Below, one piece after another: positions 17,320-25,274 of a stretch of DNA of 64,000 bases. Position 1 is the stretch's first letter, and every line of letters starts with the position of its first letter. This DNA is from an uncultured Sphingorhabdus sp. (GTDB taxonomy: Bacteria; Pseudomonadota; Alphaproteobacteria; Sphingomonadales; Sphingomonadaceae). A program made the position numbers and the translations under genes. The notes below the pieces were generated by a model that searched no databases, had not been told where the DNA came from, and saw only the letters and a program-made list of their open reading frames with translations. The stretch covers positions 2,086,578 to 2,150,577 of the forward strand of contig CANLOL010000001.1 in NCBI GenBank assembly GCA_947492905.1, read 5' to 3'.

Positions 17320-17340
17320 TTGTATTCCTATACAGTTCAC

Positions 17341-19476
17341 ATGCAAGCGCGCATTCTTATTGTTGACGATCGGTCTACCAACCTACGAATTTACGAGCAA
17401 TTCGTTAAAATGATGGGGCCTGATTATGTCGCTAAATGCTTCGACAATCCGTCGAGAGCATTGTCATGGCTTGATGAAAACCACGCAGATTTGCTGATAA
17501 TTGATTATAGAATGCCTGAGATTAATGGTGCTGATTTTATCCGCAAGATAAGATCAAAAGCAATTGATAGCGATATCCCAGCCATTATGATTACCGCACA
17601 TCAAGATCGTGAATATCGTCTAGCTGCATTAGATGCCGGTGCTACTGATTTTCTACAAAGCCCTGTTTCGCATACAGAATTTAGCCAAAGAGCAAAAACA
17701 TTATTAGCGCAATATCGCCGAAAGAATGAACTTTCCTGTCAGACGCTCAATCAACAGGCTGGAACCAATAATCATTCAAATGATATCATACAAGGGACCA
17801 GCATCTTAGAACAAGTTATTGATAGTATTCCAATTATCATATGCGCAACAGGTATTGATAATAAAATATTGTTCATGAATAATTATCAAGCTGCCATGCT
17901 TGGCGATGAACAAGAATATTTTATCGGCCGCAATATTAATGATTTTTTTGCCGAGGACACAGCGGTTCGCAATGCACGGCGCGATCAAATCATATTAAAA
18001 ACATCACAAGCTATACCGCATTTTGAAGAAACATTTCATAGCGATGATATTGAAATGATATTCCATTGCAATAAAGCGCCATTGCTCAACAAAGAAGGTG
18101 AGACAATAGGCGTTTTATCAACTGGCGTTGACATAACAGCACGTAAATATGCTGAGCAGCATAGAGCGCATCTTGCATTGCATGATATTTTAACGGGCCT
18201 TCCCAACCGGGCATTGTTGGCCGAACGCATCAAATCTAGTGTAGAAGAATGCACCAAAGCAGATGAAACGGCTGCATTATTATTGCTCGATTTAGATCGT
18301 TTCAAAATTATCAATGATACCAAAGGTCATCAAACGGGCGATATTTTGCTGCGCGAAGTAGCAGAGCGTATCAATAATATATTGCAGCCCGATGATTTTG
18401 CAGCGCGTATTGGCGGTGATGAATTTGCTATCATATTGCGCAATGTAAAGTCGGCAGAGCAAATCAATAGCCGTTGCAAGCAGCTAATCCGCAGCATTAA
18501 TGAGCCATATTCAATCGCTGGTATATCGCAAGTTGTCGGTGCAAGTATTGGTATAGCGCTCATACCCACTGATGCGAATGACCCAGATGAATTGCTGCGC
18601 CTTGCCGATCTGGCCATGTATGATGCAAAGGCCAATGGCCGCAATAGAAGCTGTTTTTTCTCTCCAGAATTGAACAATATAGCGCAAGCCAATGCAACAT
18701 TAGAAATTGAATTGCGCAAAGCATTGGTAGAAGGTGAGTTTACCCTTGAATATCAACCTATCGTAAATGCTAGCGATGGCGCATATGTAGGCGGTGAGGC
18801 TCTGGTGCGGTGGAACCATCCAAAACAGGGATATCTACTTCCTATTGATTTCTTAGGAGTAGCGAATGATTGCGGATTGATTGATGATATCGGGCTTTAT
18901 GTTATCGAGGCCGCTTGCAAACAAATTCAAAAAATGTCTGCTATGAATATTTATACGCCTCAAATAGCGGTTAATATTTCGCCTCGGCAATTTAACAATT
19001 GCGATGTGTATGACATCATTAAAAATCTGACTGAAAAATATGCTATTGATGCGAGCAAATTGACGATAGAAATAACCGAAGAATTATTGCTCGATCAAAA
19101 TAATGATATATTGCGAACTTTAAGCAATATAAGAGATTTAGGCGTTGGTATCGCCATTGATGACTTTGGTACAGGCTACTCCTCCTTGCAATATCTGCGG
19201 GACTTGCCAGCCACCTGTCTTAAAATCGATAGAGCATTTATTTCACGCATAGAAGCATCCGCAGCAGATAGAGCAATTATTAGCACAATTACGCATCTTG
19301 CCCACGCATTTTCTATGCGTGTGGTGGCAGAAGGTGTTGAAACACAAAATCAATATGACTTACTCAAAGCAGCCGGAGTTGATTCCATTCAAGGATATCT
19401 AATGGGTCAGCCTATGAAAGTTTCAGACTTTGAGAATATTTTTATTGAAAAACAAAAATATGTGAAAATGGATTAA
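17341..19476 (+). CDS. REC-PAS-GGDEF-EAL response regulator in the RpfG position
   Basis: A 711-residue c-di-GMP regulator from the ATG at 17341; an upstream in-frame TTG at 17314 lies inside the CtrA-like box and is rejected. Residues 4-120 are a receiver with phospho-acceptor Asp55 (LLIIDYRMP), but the conserved Lys before Pro is replaced by Ser107 (FLQSPV). Residues about 150-270 are a PAS domain. The GGDEF domain has an intact motif (358-362, RIGGDEF), but its inhibitory-site position reads QPDD instead of RxxD. The EAL domain keeps E486-A-L-V-R-W, NISPRQF, ITEELLL, DDFGTGYSSL (Asp607-Asp608) and LKIDRAF, so phosphodiesterase activity is expected. Seven bases separate it from the RpfC-like kinase gene, its likely phosphodonor. 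Xanthomonas RpfG at this place is REC-HD-GYP, so the output module differs. Confidence 0.92.
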   Translation: MQARILIVDDRSTNLRIYEQFVKMMGPDYVAKCFDNPSRALSWLDENHADLLIIDYRMPEINGADFIRKIRSKAIDSDIPAIMITAHQDREYRLAALDAGATDFLQSPVSHTEFSQRAKTLLAQYRRKNELSCQTLNQQAGTNNHSNDIIQGTSILEQVIDSIPIIICATGIDNKILFMNNYQAAMLGDEQEYFIGRNINDFFAEDTAVRNARRDQIILKTSQAIPHFEETFHSDDIEMIFHCNKAPLLNKEGETIGVLSTGVDITARKYAEQHRAHLALHDILTGLPNRALLAERIKSSVEECTKADETAALLLLDLDRFKIINDTKGHQTGDILLREVAERINNILQPDDFAARIGGDEFAIILRNVKSAEQINSRCKQLIRSINEPYSIAGISQVVGASIGIALIPTDANDPDELLRLADLAMYDAKANGRNRSCFFSPELNNIAQANATLEIELRKALVEGEFTLEYQPIVNASDGAYVGGEALVRWNHPKQGYLLPIDFLGVANDCGLIDDIGLYVIEAACKQIQKMSAMNIYTPQIAVNISPRQFNNCDVYDIIKNLTEKYAIDASKLTIEITEELLLDQNNDILRTLSNIRDLGVGIAIDDFGTGYSSLQYLRDLPATCLKIDRAFISRIEASAADRAIISTITHLAHAFSMRVVAEGVETQNQYDLLKAAGVDSIQGYLMGQPMKVSDFENIFIEKQKYVKMD

Positions 19477-19483
19477 TCGAGCC

Positions 19484-22045
19484 ATGTTATCATCATTAAC
19501 CAGCAAAATATCATCTGCACTAAAAAGCTCTCCGCAAAATGGGATAGATAACTCCACCCATGCTGGAGAAACAGAGATATTTCGCAACCGCTTCATTCTC
19601 GGCACCGTTACAATAACATTAAGCTATTTCTTCATTCACGATCAACGCATATTAAACACATTTTCTATCTATTTAGGTATAGCCATATTATTATGGATTA
19701 CACAAAAAAGAAATCTGCTGCCTTCCAATGTTAGATTGACCATTGGCCTCTTGTTAGAGAGCGTCATGGGGTTTTATTTGCTAAAATTAGACTCTGCAGG
19801 ATTGGCATTTATCTATCCAATGTATTTATGGACTATATTGGGAAATGGTTTCAGATTTGGTGTTAAATGGCTGGCTCTCGCATCTTTATTCACCAGCCTT
19901 TCTTTTGCTCTAACAATTTATACTCAGCCATTTTGGCAACAAAATTTGGGGCTATCTATTTCATTGTTAGTCGCTCTTATCATTATACCAGCTTATTGCT
20001 CTAGCTTGATTAAGAAATTATCACAGGCAAAGGAAAAAGCGGAAATGGCCAACCGCGCGAAAAGCTATTTCCTCGCTAGCGTTAGCCATGAATTGCGCAC
20101 ACCATTAAATGCAATAATCGGCTATGGCACGCATTTATCAGAAATGAATTTGAGCCCTTCCCATCTAAAAATGGTCAATAGCAGCGTTTCCGCGGGACAA
20201 TATTTGCTACAATTGATTGAACAATTGCTGCAACTGGGCAAATCAGACACGCAAAATGATAAGATTGAAATGGAAGATTTCAATGTCACTGATATTTTGG
20301 TAGAATCCCGCGATATTCTGAATATTAGAGCGCAAGAAAAAGATTTAGATTTAATATTGCAGTCTGAAACCAATAGTCATGATCATTATAATGGCCCGGT
20401 TAAAGAAATTAAAAATTTAATATTAAATATCACCAGCAACGCTATTAAATTTACCGAGCATGGCAAAATCATTATCCGCAGCAGCGTTAAAGATAATAAT
20501 GGCAAATTGTCACTTATACTATCTATTACGGACACAGGGATTGGGATTGATAACAAAAATATCATCAATATTTTTGAACCTTTTCAACAAGCCGACAATA
20601 CAATTATGGAGCGTTTTGGCGGAACGGGATTGGGTCTCGCAATATGCAAGCAGATTATCGATGCTCTGGGCGGTACTATCTCGGTTGATAGTGAAATTGG
20701 TCAAGGAAGTGTTTTCAAACTTTCCATTCCCATCACACCCGCAGAAGCGTCACATGCTGAAGAGGCAAATGCCAATATTTTGTGCACAAAGATCATTTCT
20801 TTGGGCAAAGAAAAAGAAGATACTTTGCTACAGGCGCAATGTTCAGGCCAATATTATATCACCCATTATGATTGCTCATCGGTTAAATCTATCTCTGAGA
20901 AAATTAGTGAAATAGACTTAGAAGAATATGATATTGCTCTATTGGATCAATCCATTGTTGGGGACATAGATTCTAGTGAAGCTTTCTGGAAGCCGTTCCA
21001 ACAATCGAAAACAGCCTGTATCTTAATGTCTGATAGAGAAAATATAGATATTCACAAAATTAATATTCAAGCATCATTTGCTTCCATATTGTCGCCAGCA
21101 ACAAGCTTTAATAGCTTCCGTCAAGCTATGAAAATAGGAAGCTCATTTATTGATAATTCTGTTCTAGAACAAAATTATGAAGATAATGAAGATGTTGAAC
21201 CATCATCAACCAACAATAATGAGAAGAAAAATATATTGGTAGTTGATGATAATCGCACCAATCGAATGGTGCTGGAATCTATATTATTAAGCGATGGATT
21301 TAATGTGTCGCTGGTCAATGATGGCGATGAAGCTCTTCAGATATTAGAAGAGAAAAGCTTTGATGTCATGTTGATTGATGTGAATATGCCGCGCTTAAAT
21401 GGTATAGAAGCAACGAAATTATGGCGCCATATGGAGGCTGGAAATGGGCATCTTCCAATCATTGGGGTCACGGCAGATGCAACCGAAGAAACATTAGAAA
21501 AATGTATAAATTCAGGCATGGATGAACGCATCACAAAGCCAGTGGAAGCCAAAAAATTAATTTCTAAAGTTAGAGCTTATTGCAATAATATTGTACCTTC
21601 AGAGAATAATTCTTCCAATGATGAAGCAAAAACAACGGGCTCAATCATTGGTGAAATTGATGAAACCATTATTGATTTAAGCCGAATTGATTATTTAGAA
21701 TCCATTGGAAATAGAGATTTTGTGCGATTGGTCATTGATAGCTATTGTGATGAAACCAAAGATATTATTGCTCAGCTCCATAATGAAGATGGGCCATGTA
21801 ATCTGGAGGCGTTTCGTTTTGCCACACATGCTCTAAAAAGTTCTGCAAATAATATCGGTGCGTTTAAATTATCCGAAATCTGCAAAAAATATGAAAGCAT
21901 TATCGAGAGCGAATATCTAGGCAATGAAAGCCATCATATTGACGCCTTAATGTCGGAATTAGAGAATGCCGAAAAAAATATTGAGATATTAAGAGCGCAT
22001 TATTGCGAAACAGATAATGAACTAAATAGCGCTATTAATGGGTGA
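19484..22045 (+). CDS. rpfC: RpfC-like DSF sensor hybrid histidine kinase
   Basis: An 853-residue membrane sensor kinase with the RpfC layout. Residues about 34-180 hold several hydrophobic segments (around 34-52, 58-74, 84-101, 107-145 and 156-174), with YPMYLWTILGNGFRFG resembling the RpfC membrane input region. HisKA follows with His202 (SVSHELRTPLN), then HATPase with NITSNAIKF, DTGIGI and FGGTGLGL (to about 415). Residues 430-555 look like a degenerate receiver without the acidic pair or conserved Lys. A complete receiver follows (582-700) with Asp588-Asp589, phospho-Asp632 and Lys685. The C-terminal Hpt domain has His782 (THALKSSANN). The gene is in the regulator operon and ends 11 bases inside the convergent rpfF-like gene. 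Response to a cis-2-unsaturated fatty acid is inferred from family and neighbours. Confidence 0.9.
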   Translation: MLSSLTSKISSALKSSPQNGIDNSTHAGETEIFRNRFILGTVTITLSYFFIHDQRILNTFSIYLGIAILLWITQKRNLLPSNVRLTIGLLLESVMGFYLLKLDSAGLAFIYPMYLWTILGNGFRFGVKWLALASLFTSLSFALTIYTQPFWQQNLGLSISLLVALIIIPAYCSSLIKKLSQAKEKAEMANRAKSYFLASVSHELRTPLNAIIGYGTHLSEMNLSPSHLKMVNSSVSAGQYLLQLIEQLLQLGKSDTQNDKIEMEDFNVTDILVESRDILNIRAQEKDLDLILQSETNSHDHYNGPVKEIKNLILNITSNAIKFTEHGKIIIRSSVKDNNGKLSLILSITDTGIGIDNKNIINIFEPFQQADNTIMERFGGTGLGLAICKQIIDALGGTISVDSEIGQGSVFKLSIPITPAEASHAEEANANILCTKIISLGKEKEDTLLQAQCSGQYYITHYDCSSVKSISEKISEIDLEEYDIALLDQSIVGDIDSSEAFWKPFQQSKTACILMSDRENIDIHKINIQASFASILSPATSFNSFRQAMKIGSSFIDNSVLEQNYEDNEDVEPSSTNNNEKKNILVVDDNRTNRMVLESILLSDGFNVSLVNDGDEALQILEEKSFDVMLIDVNMPRLNGIEATKLWRHMEAGNGHLPIIGVTADATEETLEKCINSGMDERITKPVEAKKLISKVRAYCNNIVPSENNSSNDEAKTTGSIIGEIDETIIDLSRIDYLESIGNRDFVRLVIDSYCDETKDIIAQLHNEDGPCNLEAFRFATHALKSSANNIGAFKLSEICKKYESIIESEYLGNESHHIDALMSELENAEKNIEILRAHYCETDNELNSAING

Positions 22046-22976
22046 TTGTCTCTTTGGGATGATTATTATTTTTGCGTGCTAAGCGTTTTTGCGCCTTTAC
22101 TAATTTTTCCATCTTGCGCAAATCATCCTCGTCCAACTTCATAGCCACTTCTGACCAGAGGTTCGTAATATCCATAAGTTCAGACTTTGTAATAGGGTCT
22201 ATTTTTTTGCGAACATCATAAATAGATTTTTCAGCATTAAATCTTTTTTGATTATTTTGAATATATTCGGAAACGCATTTTTGCCCTTCCCCATCTTCAG
22301 CTAAAATATCGACAACTCCCAAATCATATAATTGCTGGCCGGTATAAATGCTGCCGCCAAGAATCATATCTTCTGTTGCCTTCCTTCCGATCTTTCTGAC
22401 CAAAAAGCTGTAAGCTCCCATGCCTGGGAATAGATTGAATAATATTTCTGGCAAACCAAAACGGGTGCTTTTTTCTGCTACCAAAATATCAAAAGACAAT
22501 GCAAATTCAAATCCGCCGCCTAATGCATTGCCTTGAACCATTCCAATCGTGATAATATTTGAATTAAATGAACGTAAATTGCGATCCAAAATATTGATGC
22601 TTTTATGGGCATAACGGCGCATCATTTCTAAATTTCCGTCGCGAATATTATTCACAAATAATTCTAAATCCCCACCAAGGTTAAACACCTCTGGGGTGTC
22701 TGATCCAAAAACAAAATAACGGACTGCTTCGGGATAATCATTAAGATTACTCTCAAGAAATGCCTGAACCGATTCAAGCTCTTTACCAAGATCAAATGTG
22801 AAACATGGCCGGCCTTCTTGATGCAATTTGCACCATAAGATTTTATCATTATGATCTAAATCTAACTTCATCTCATTCAATTTGAGATTATCAATTAATT
22901 GGGCCAGCCCAGATGAGTCAGTATTTGATAACTGGCTAAATATTGTATTATTAGATTTATTATCTTGGTCAGACAT
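22035..22976 (-). CDS. rpfF: RpfF-like DSF synthase (crotonase family)
   Basis: Predicted to make a diffusible signal factor, a cis-2-unsaturated fatty acid, by dehydrating 3-hydroxyacyl-ACP and releasing the product. At 313 residues it is close to RpfF (about 290), with a somewhat longer N-terminus. The features that separate RpfF from ordinary enoyl-CoA hydratases are present: VFNLGGDLELF, VQGNALGGGFEFAL with Glu157, FGLPEILFNLFPGMGAYSF with Glu177, and a C-terminal ITNLWSEVAMKL...KLVKAQKR segment. Glu157 and Glu177 are 20 residues apart, as are the two catalytic glutamates of Xanthomonas RpfF. The gene is convergent with the RpfC-like gene, the Xanthomonas arrangement, and overlaps it by 11 bp. 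An AAGG site lies upstream of the ATG. No rpfB-like acyl-CoA ligase is in the window. The chain length of the product is unknown. Confidence 0.9.
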   Translation of the reverse strand: MSDQDNKSNNTIFSQLSNTDSSGLAQLIDNLKLNEMKLDLDHNDKILWCKLHQEGRPCFTFDLGKELESVQAFLESNLNDYPEAVRYFVFGSDTPEVFNLGGDLELFVNNIRDGNLEMMRRYAHKSINILDRNLRSFNSNIITIGMVQGNALGGGFEFALSFDILVAEKSTRFGLPEILFNLFPGMGAYSFLVRKIGRKATEDMILGGSIYTGQQLYDLGVVDILAEDGEGQKCVSEYIQNNQKRFNAEKSIYDVRKKIDPITKSELMDITNLWSEVAMKLDEDDLRKMEKLVKAQKRLARKNNNHPKETITH

Positions 22977-22995
22977 TCTGTTACCTTGGAGAGAA

Positions 22996-23032
22996 TTACT
23001 ATTACAGAGTATTTACTATGTCCAAATAGTAA
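22996..23032. promoter_or_regulatory. TTACTAT repeat cluster upstream of rpfF
   Basis: TTACTAT occurs at 22996-23002 and 23013-23019 (17 bp apart) and inverted as ATAGTAA at 23026-23032. The last two form a dyad with 7-bp arms and a 6-bp spacer. They lie 20-56 bp upstream of the rpfF start, suitable for an operator. The rest of the 267-bp gap to 23243 is very AT-rich with no gene seen. Confidence 0.45.
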
Positions 23033-23243
23033 CAGATTTTATGTTTAATTCTAAAAATATTTTACATTAACCATAATTAATTTAAGTTTCTAATTTTTAT
23101 TTAAAAAAAACAATATCTTACTGAAATGATTGTGGTTAATATATTTTATAAAAACTGGAAAAATATATAATAAAATAACTTATATTCTCCCTTATATATT
23201 ATTTAATAATAAAAATATTAACTATGATTATAATGTTATAAAT

Positions 23244-24617
23244 TTAAACAGAATCAAATCTTCTAAATATTAAATAGTCTAAAATCAGTATCGGCAAAAT
23301 TGACAAGGCGATCATTGGAAGAAGCAAGGCGCATATCATAATGATTATGATCGTCGCTTTAGATTGTAATTTTGTTTTTGGCGGTGCGCTCAAAAAAGCA
23401 GCGCCACTTTGAGTCATATTAGAGGCGCGCCTTTGCCACCAAATCTTAATACCGCTAATGCTCATAACCAGCAAAGCTATTGCCGTTAATAATCCTATCA
23501 ATTGATTAAACCATCCCAGCAATTGGCCTTCATGCCATGCAATGCCATAGCTTATGATTTGATCGATAATATGCCTGTCTGAAAAATCCTGCTTCTCTAT
23601 AAGGTCAGCATTATTATTAACTGTGATAGAGCTGCGTAATGGCCTATTTTGCGTTTGACTGGAGATTTTCCAATTTTGGGGTTTGATTTCACTATCATTC
23701 TTTATCGGTTTTTGTGGTTTTATTATGATAGGAAATATTAGATTCTGAGATCGCGCTGCGGCATCTAAGCTTGCAAAAGAAATGACTTTATCATCCGTAA
23801 TATTGGCCGATATTATCGATGAAAATTCATCATCATTTTGCGCTTCCAACATAGCTTTATGGTCATGCTCTAAATGCAATTGATTGACCCTAAGCCTGTT
23901 GTTTTGTTTAGAGCTTTTCCAATCTTGCTCAACATTGTTAACCCAGCCCATTTCAGCGCGAACCATATTAAAACCGCTCGACCAGACCTGCGTCCAAGGC
24001 AATCCAGATAATAATAATATCATCACTAGTCCTGATATATAAAAACCAGTTACAGCATGAATATCGCGCCAAAACAGCTTTTTCCCAGCCTTTAATCGCG
24101 GCCATAAGATGCCAGCATATTTTCTACCGCGCGGCCACCATAAATATAATCCCGTTATGATCATGATGATCGCCCAACTGGCGGCCAATTCGACCAAATA
24201 ACGGCCAAAACTTCCCAATAATAAAGTCCCATGAATTTTAGATACAAATGCACTTATTCTATCATCTGGATTAACGGTGGCTATTATCTCGCCCTGCGGT
24301 GACACATAGACATCGCGCATTACTCCCTCATTCAGAGCAACATGAAATATAGCAGCGTCATTTTTTTGCACTGGCAATTTATAATGATGAAAAACGGCTT
24401 TAGGATAAGCGGCTCGCATGGCATTAAATTGCGTATCAACAGAGACGATATTTGCAGAGGATAGATTGCGTCTGTCGCTATCTTGCCAAACATCTAATTG
24501 TGGTTTGAATAAATAAATCGCCCCTGTGATGGATAAAATCATTACGAATGGAATAACGAATAGACCGGCATAAAAATGCCAACGCCATAGTGTTGGATAT
24601 AGTGCTGCTTTTCTCAT
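23244..24617 (-). CDS. PepSY-associated membrane protein (PiuB-like)
   Basis: An inner-membrane protein of 457 residues from the ATG at 24617 (an in-frame TTG at 24626 would add three). The N-terminal helix LWRWHFYAGLFVIPFVMILSITGAIYLF is the typical start of PepSY_TM proteins (residues about 12-40). A periplasmic PepSY segment follows, with two central helices (LVELAASWAIIMIITGLYLWWPRG and DIHAVTGFYISGLVMILLLSGLPW in part). A second extracytoplasmic loop has NQLHLEHDHKAML. The C-terminal helices include WHEGQLLGWFNQLIGLLTA and GIKIWWQRR. Conserved His residues at the helix ends could bind haem. Such proteins are often linked to ferric-siderophore reduction, but no receptor is adjacent, so the iron role is inference. 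Confidence 0.85.
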   Translation of the reverse strand: MRKAALYPTLWRWHFYAGLFVIPFVMILSITGAIYLFKPQLDVWQDSDRRNLSSANIVSVDTQFNAMRAAYPKAVFHHYKLPVQKNDAAIFHVALNEGVMRDVYVSPQGEIIATVNPDDRISAFVSKIHGTLLLGSFGRYLVELAASWAIIMIITGLYLWWPRGRKYAGILWPRLKAGKKLFWRDIHAVTGFYISGLVMILLLSGLPWTQVWSSGFNMVRAEMGWVNNVEQDWKSSKQNNRLRVNQLHLEHDHKAMLEAQNDDEFSSIISANITDDKVISFASLDAAARSQNLIFPIIIKPQKPIKNDSEIKPQNWKISSQTQNRPLRSSITVNNNADLIEKQDFSDRHIIDQIISYGIAWHEGQLLGWFNQLIGLLTAIALLVMSISGIKIWWQRRASNMTQSGAAFLSAPPKTKLQSKATIIIIMICALLLPMIALSILPILILDYLIFRRFDSV

Positions 24618-24849
24618 GAAACTCAAATATTTTGGGGATTATATTGAACTGATAGGGCCAGCTAAAGACATATCAAATAACAGTAAAGAGCTATGCGTTA
24701 TAACGAGGGATATTATTTCTTTTTTGTCGCAAATGATTTTTCTAAGTGATTATTTGAGATACAATTTTTCCAATTATTTGAGTTTCATTATAGAGAGATA
24801 TAGTAAGTTGTAGCTTGAAATAATCAAAACAATTCCCAATACTTAACTT

Positions 24850-25245
24850 ATGAATGATTCTATAAACCCCGAAAATAACCCAAAAACTGGACCTAGTGCT
24901 GGAAATACAGTCCTGCAAGATACGCCAAGAGCGGACTTTGCCATTGGCGAAGTTGTCAAACATCGCTTATTCGATTTTCGCGGCGTTATTTATGATGTTG
25001 ACCCGATATATAGCAATGATGATGCATGGTATGAATCTATTCCAAAAGATTTGCGTCCAAAGAAAGATCAGCCCTTTTACCACCTGTTCGCTGAGAATAA
25101 TGAGAGCAGCTATATAGCCTATGTCAGCCAGCAAAATTTGGTGTCAGATGGCTCTGCTGGCCCTATTAATCATCCCCAGATAAAAAATATCTTTGGTGAT
25201 TGGATGGACGATCATTACCAATTGCAGGATAAATTGAAAAATTAA
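24850..25245 (+). CDS. hspQ: HspQ heat-shock / hemimethylated-DNA-binding family protein
   Basis: 131 residues. After a disordered N-terminus of about 30 residues comes the HspQ/YccV domain: FAIGEVVKHRLFDFRGVIYD, DPIYSNDDAWYESIPKD, QPFYHLFAENNESSYIAYVS and QQNLVSDGSAGPINHPQI. In enterobacteria HspQ enhances Lon proteolysis and was earlier described as binding hemimethylated DNA. The long N-terminal tail and the C-terminal FGDWMDDHYQLQDKL are typical of alphaproteobacterial members. It is transcribed alone, divergent from the PepSY gene and convergent with the ABC-2 permease gene 29 bp away. No clear heat-shock promoter is visible. Confidence 0.9.
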   Translation: MNDSINPENNPKTGPSAGNTVLQDTPRADFAIGEVVKHRLFDFRGVIYDVDPIYSNDDAWYESIPKDLRPKKDQPFYHLFAENNESSYIAYVSQQNLVSDGSAGPINHPQIKNIFGDWMDDHYQLQDKLKN

Positions 25246-25274
25246 TATGCTCATGTAGGCGCTAGATTAATATG

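Noticed and set aside
17314-17340. N-terminal extension of the GGDEF-EAL protein from TTG at 17314
   Set aside because: The TTG is part of the CtrA-like/-35 element, has no ribosome binding site, and the ATG at 17341 gives a normal receiver start.
22035-22976. Ordinary enoyl-CoA hydratase for beta-oxidation
   Set aside because: The two glutamates, FNLGGDL and GMGAYSF motifs, the C-terminal segment and the RpfC-like neighbour fit RpfF better than a generic hydratase.
23067-23080. TTAACCATAATTAA as a CtrA box upstream of rpfF
   Set aside because: The spacing between TTAA halves is 6 rather than 7 bases, and the region is so AT-rich that such matches are expected by chance.
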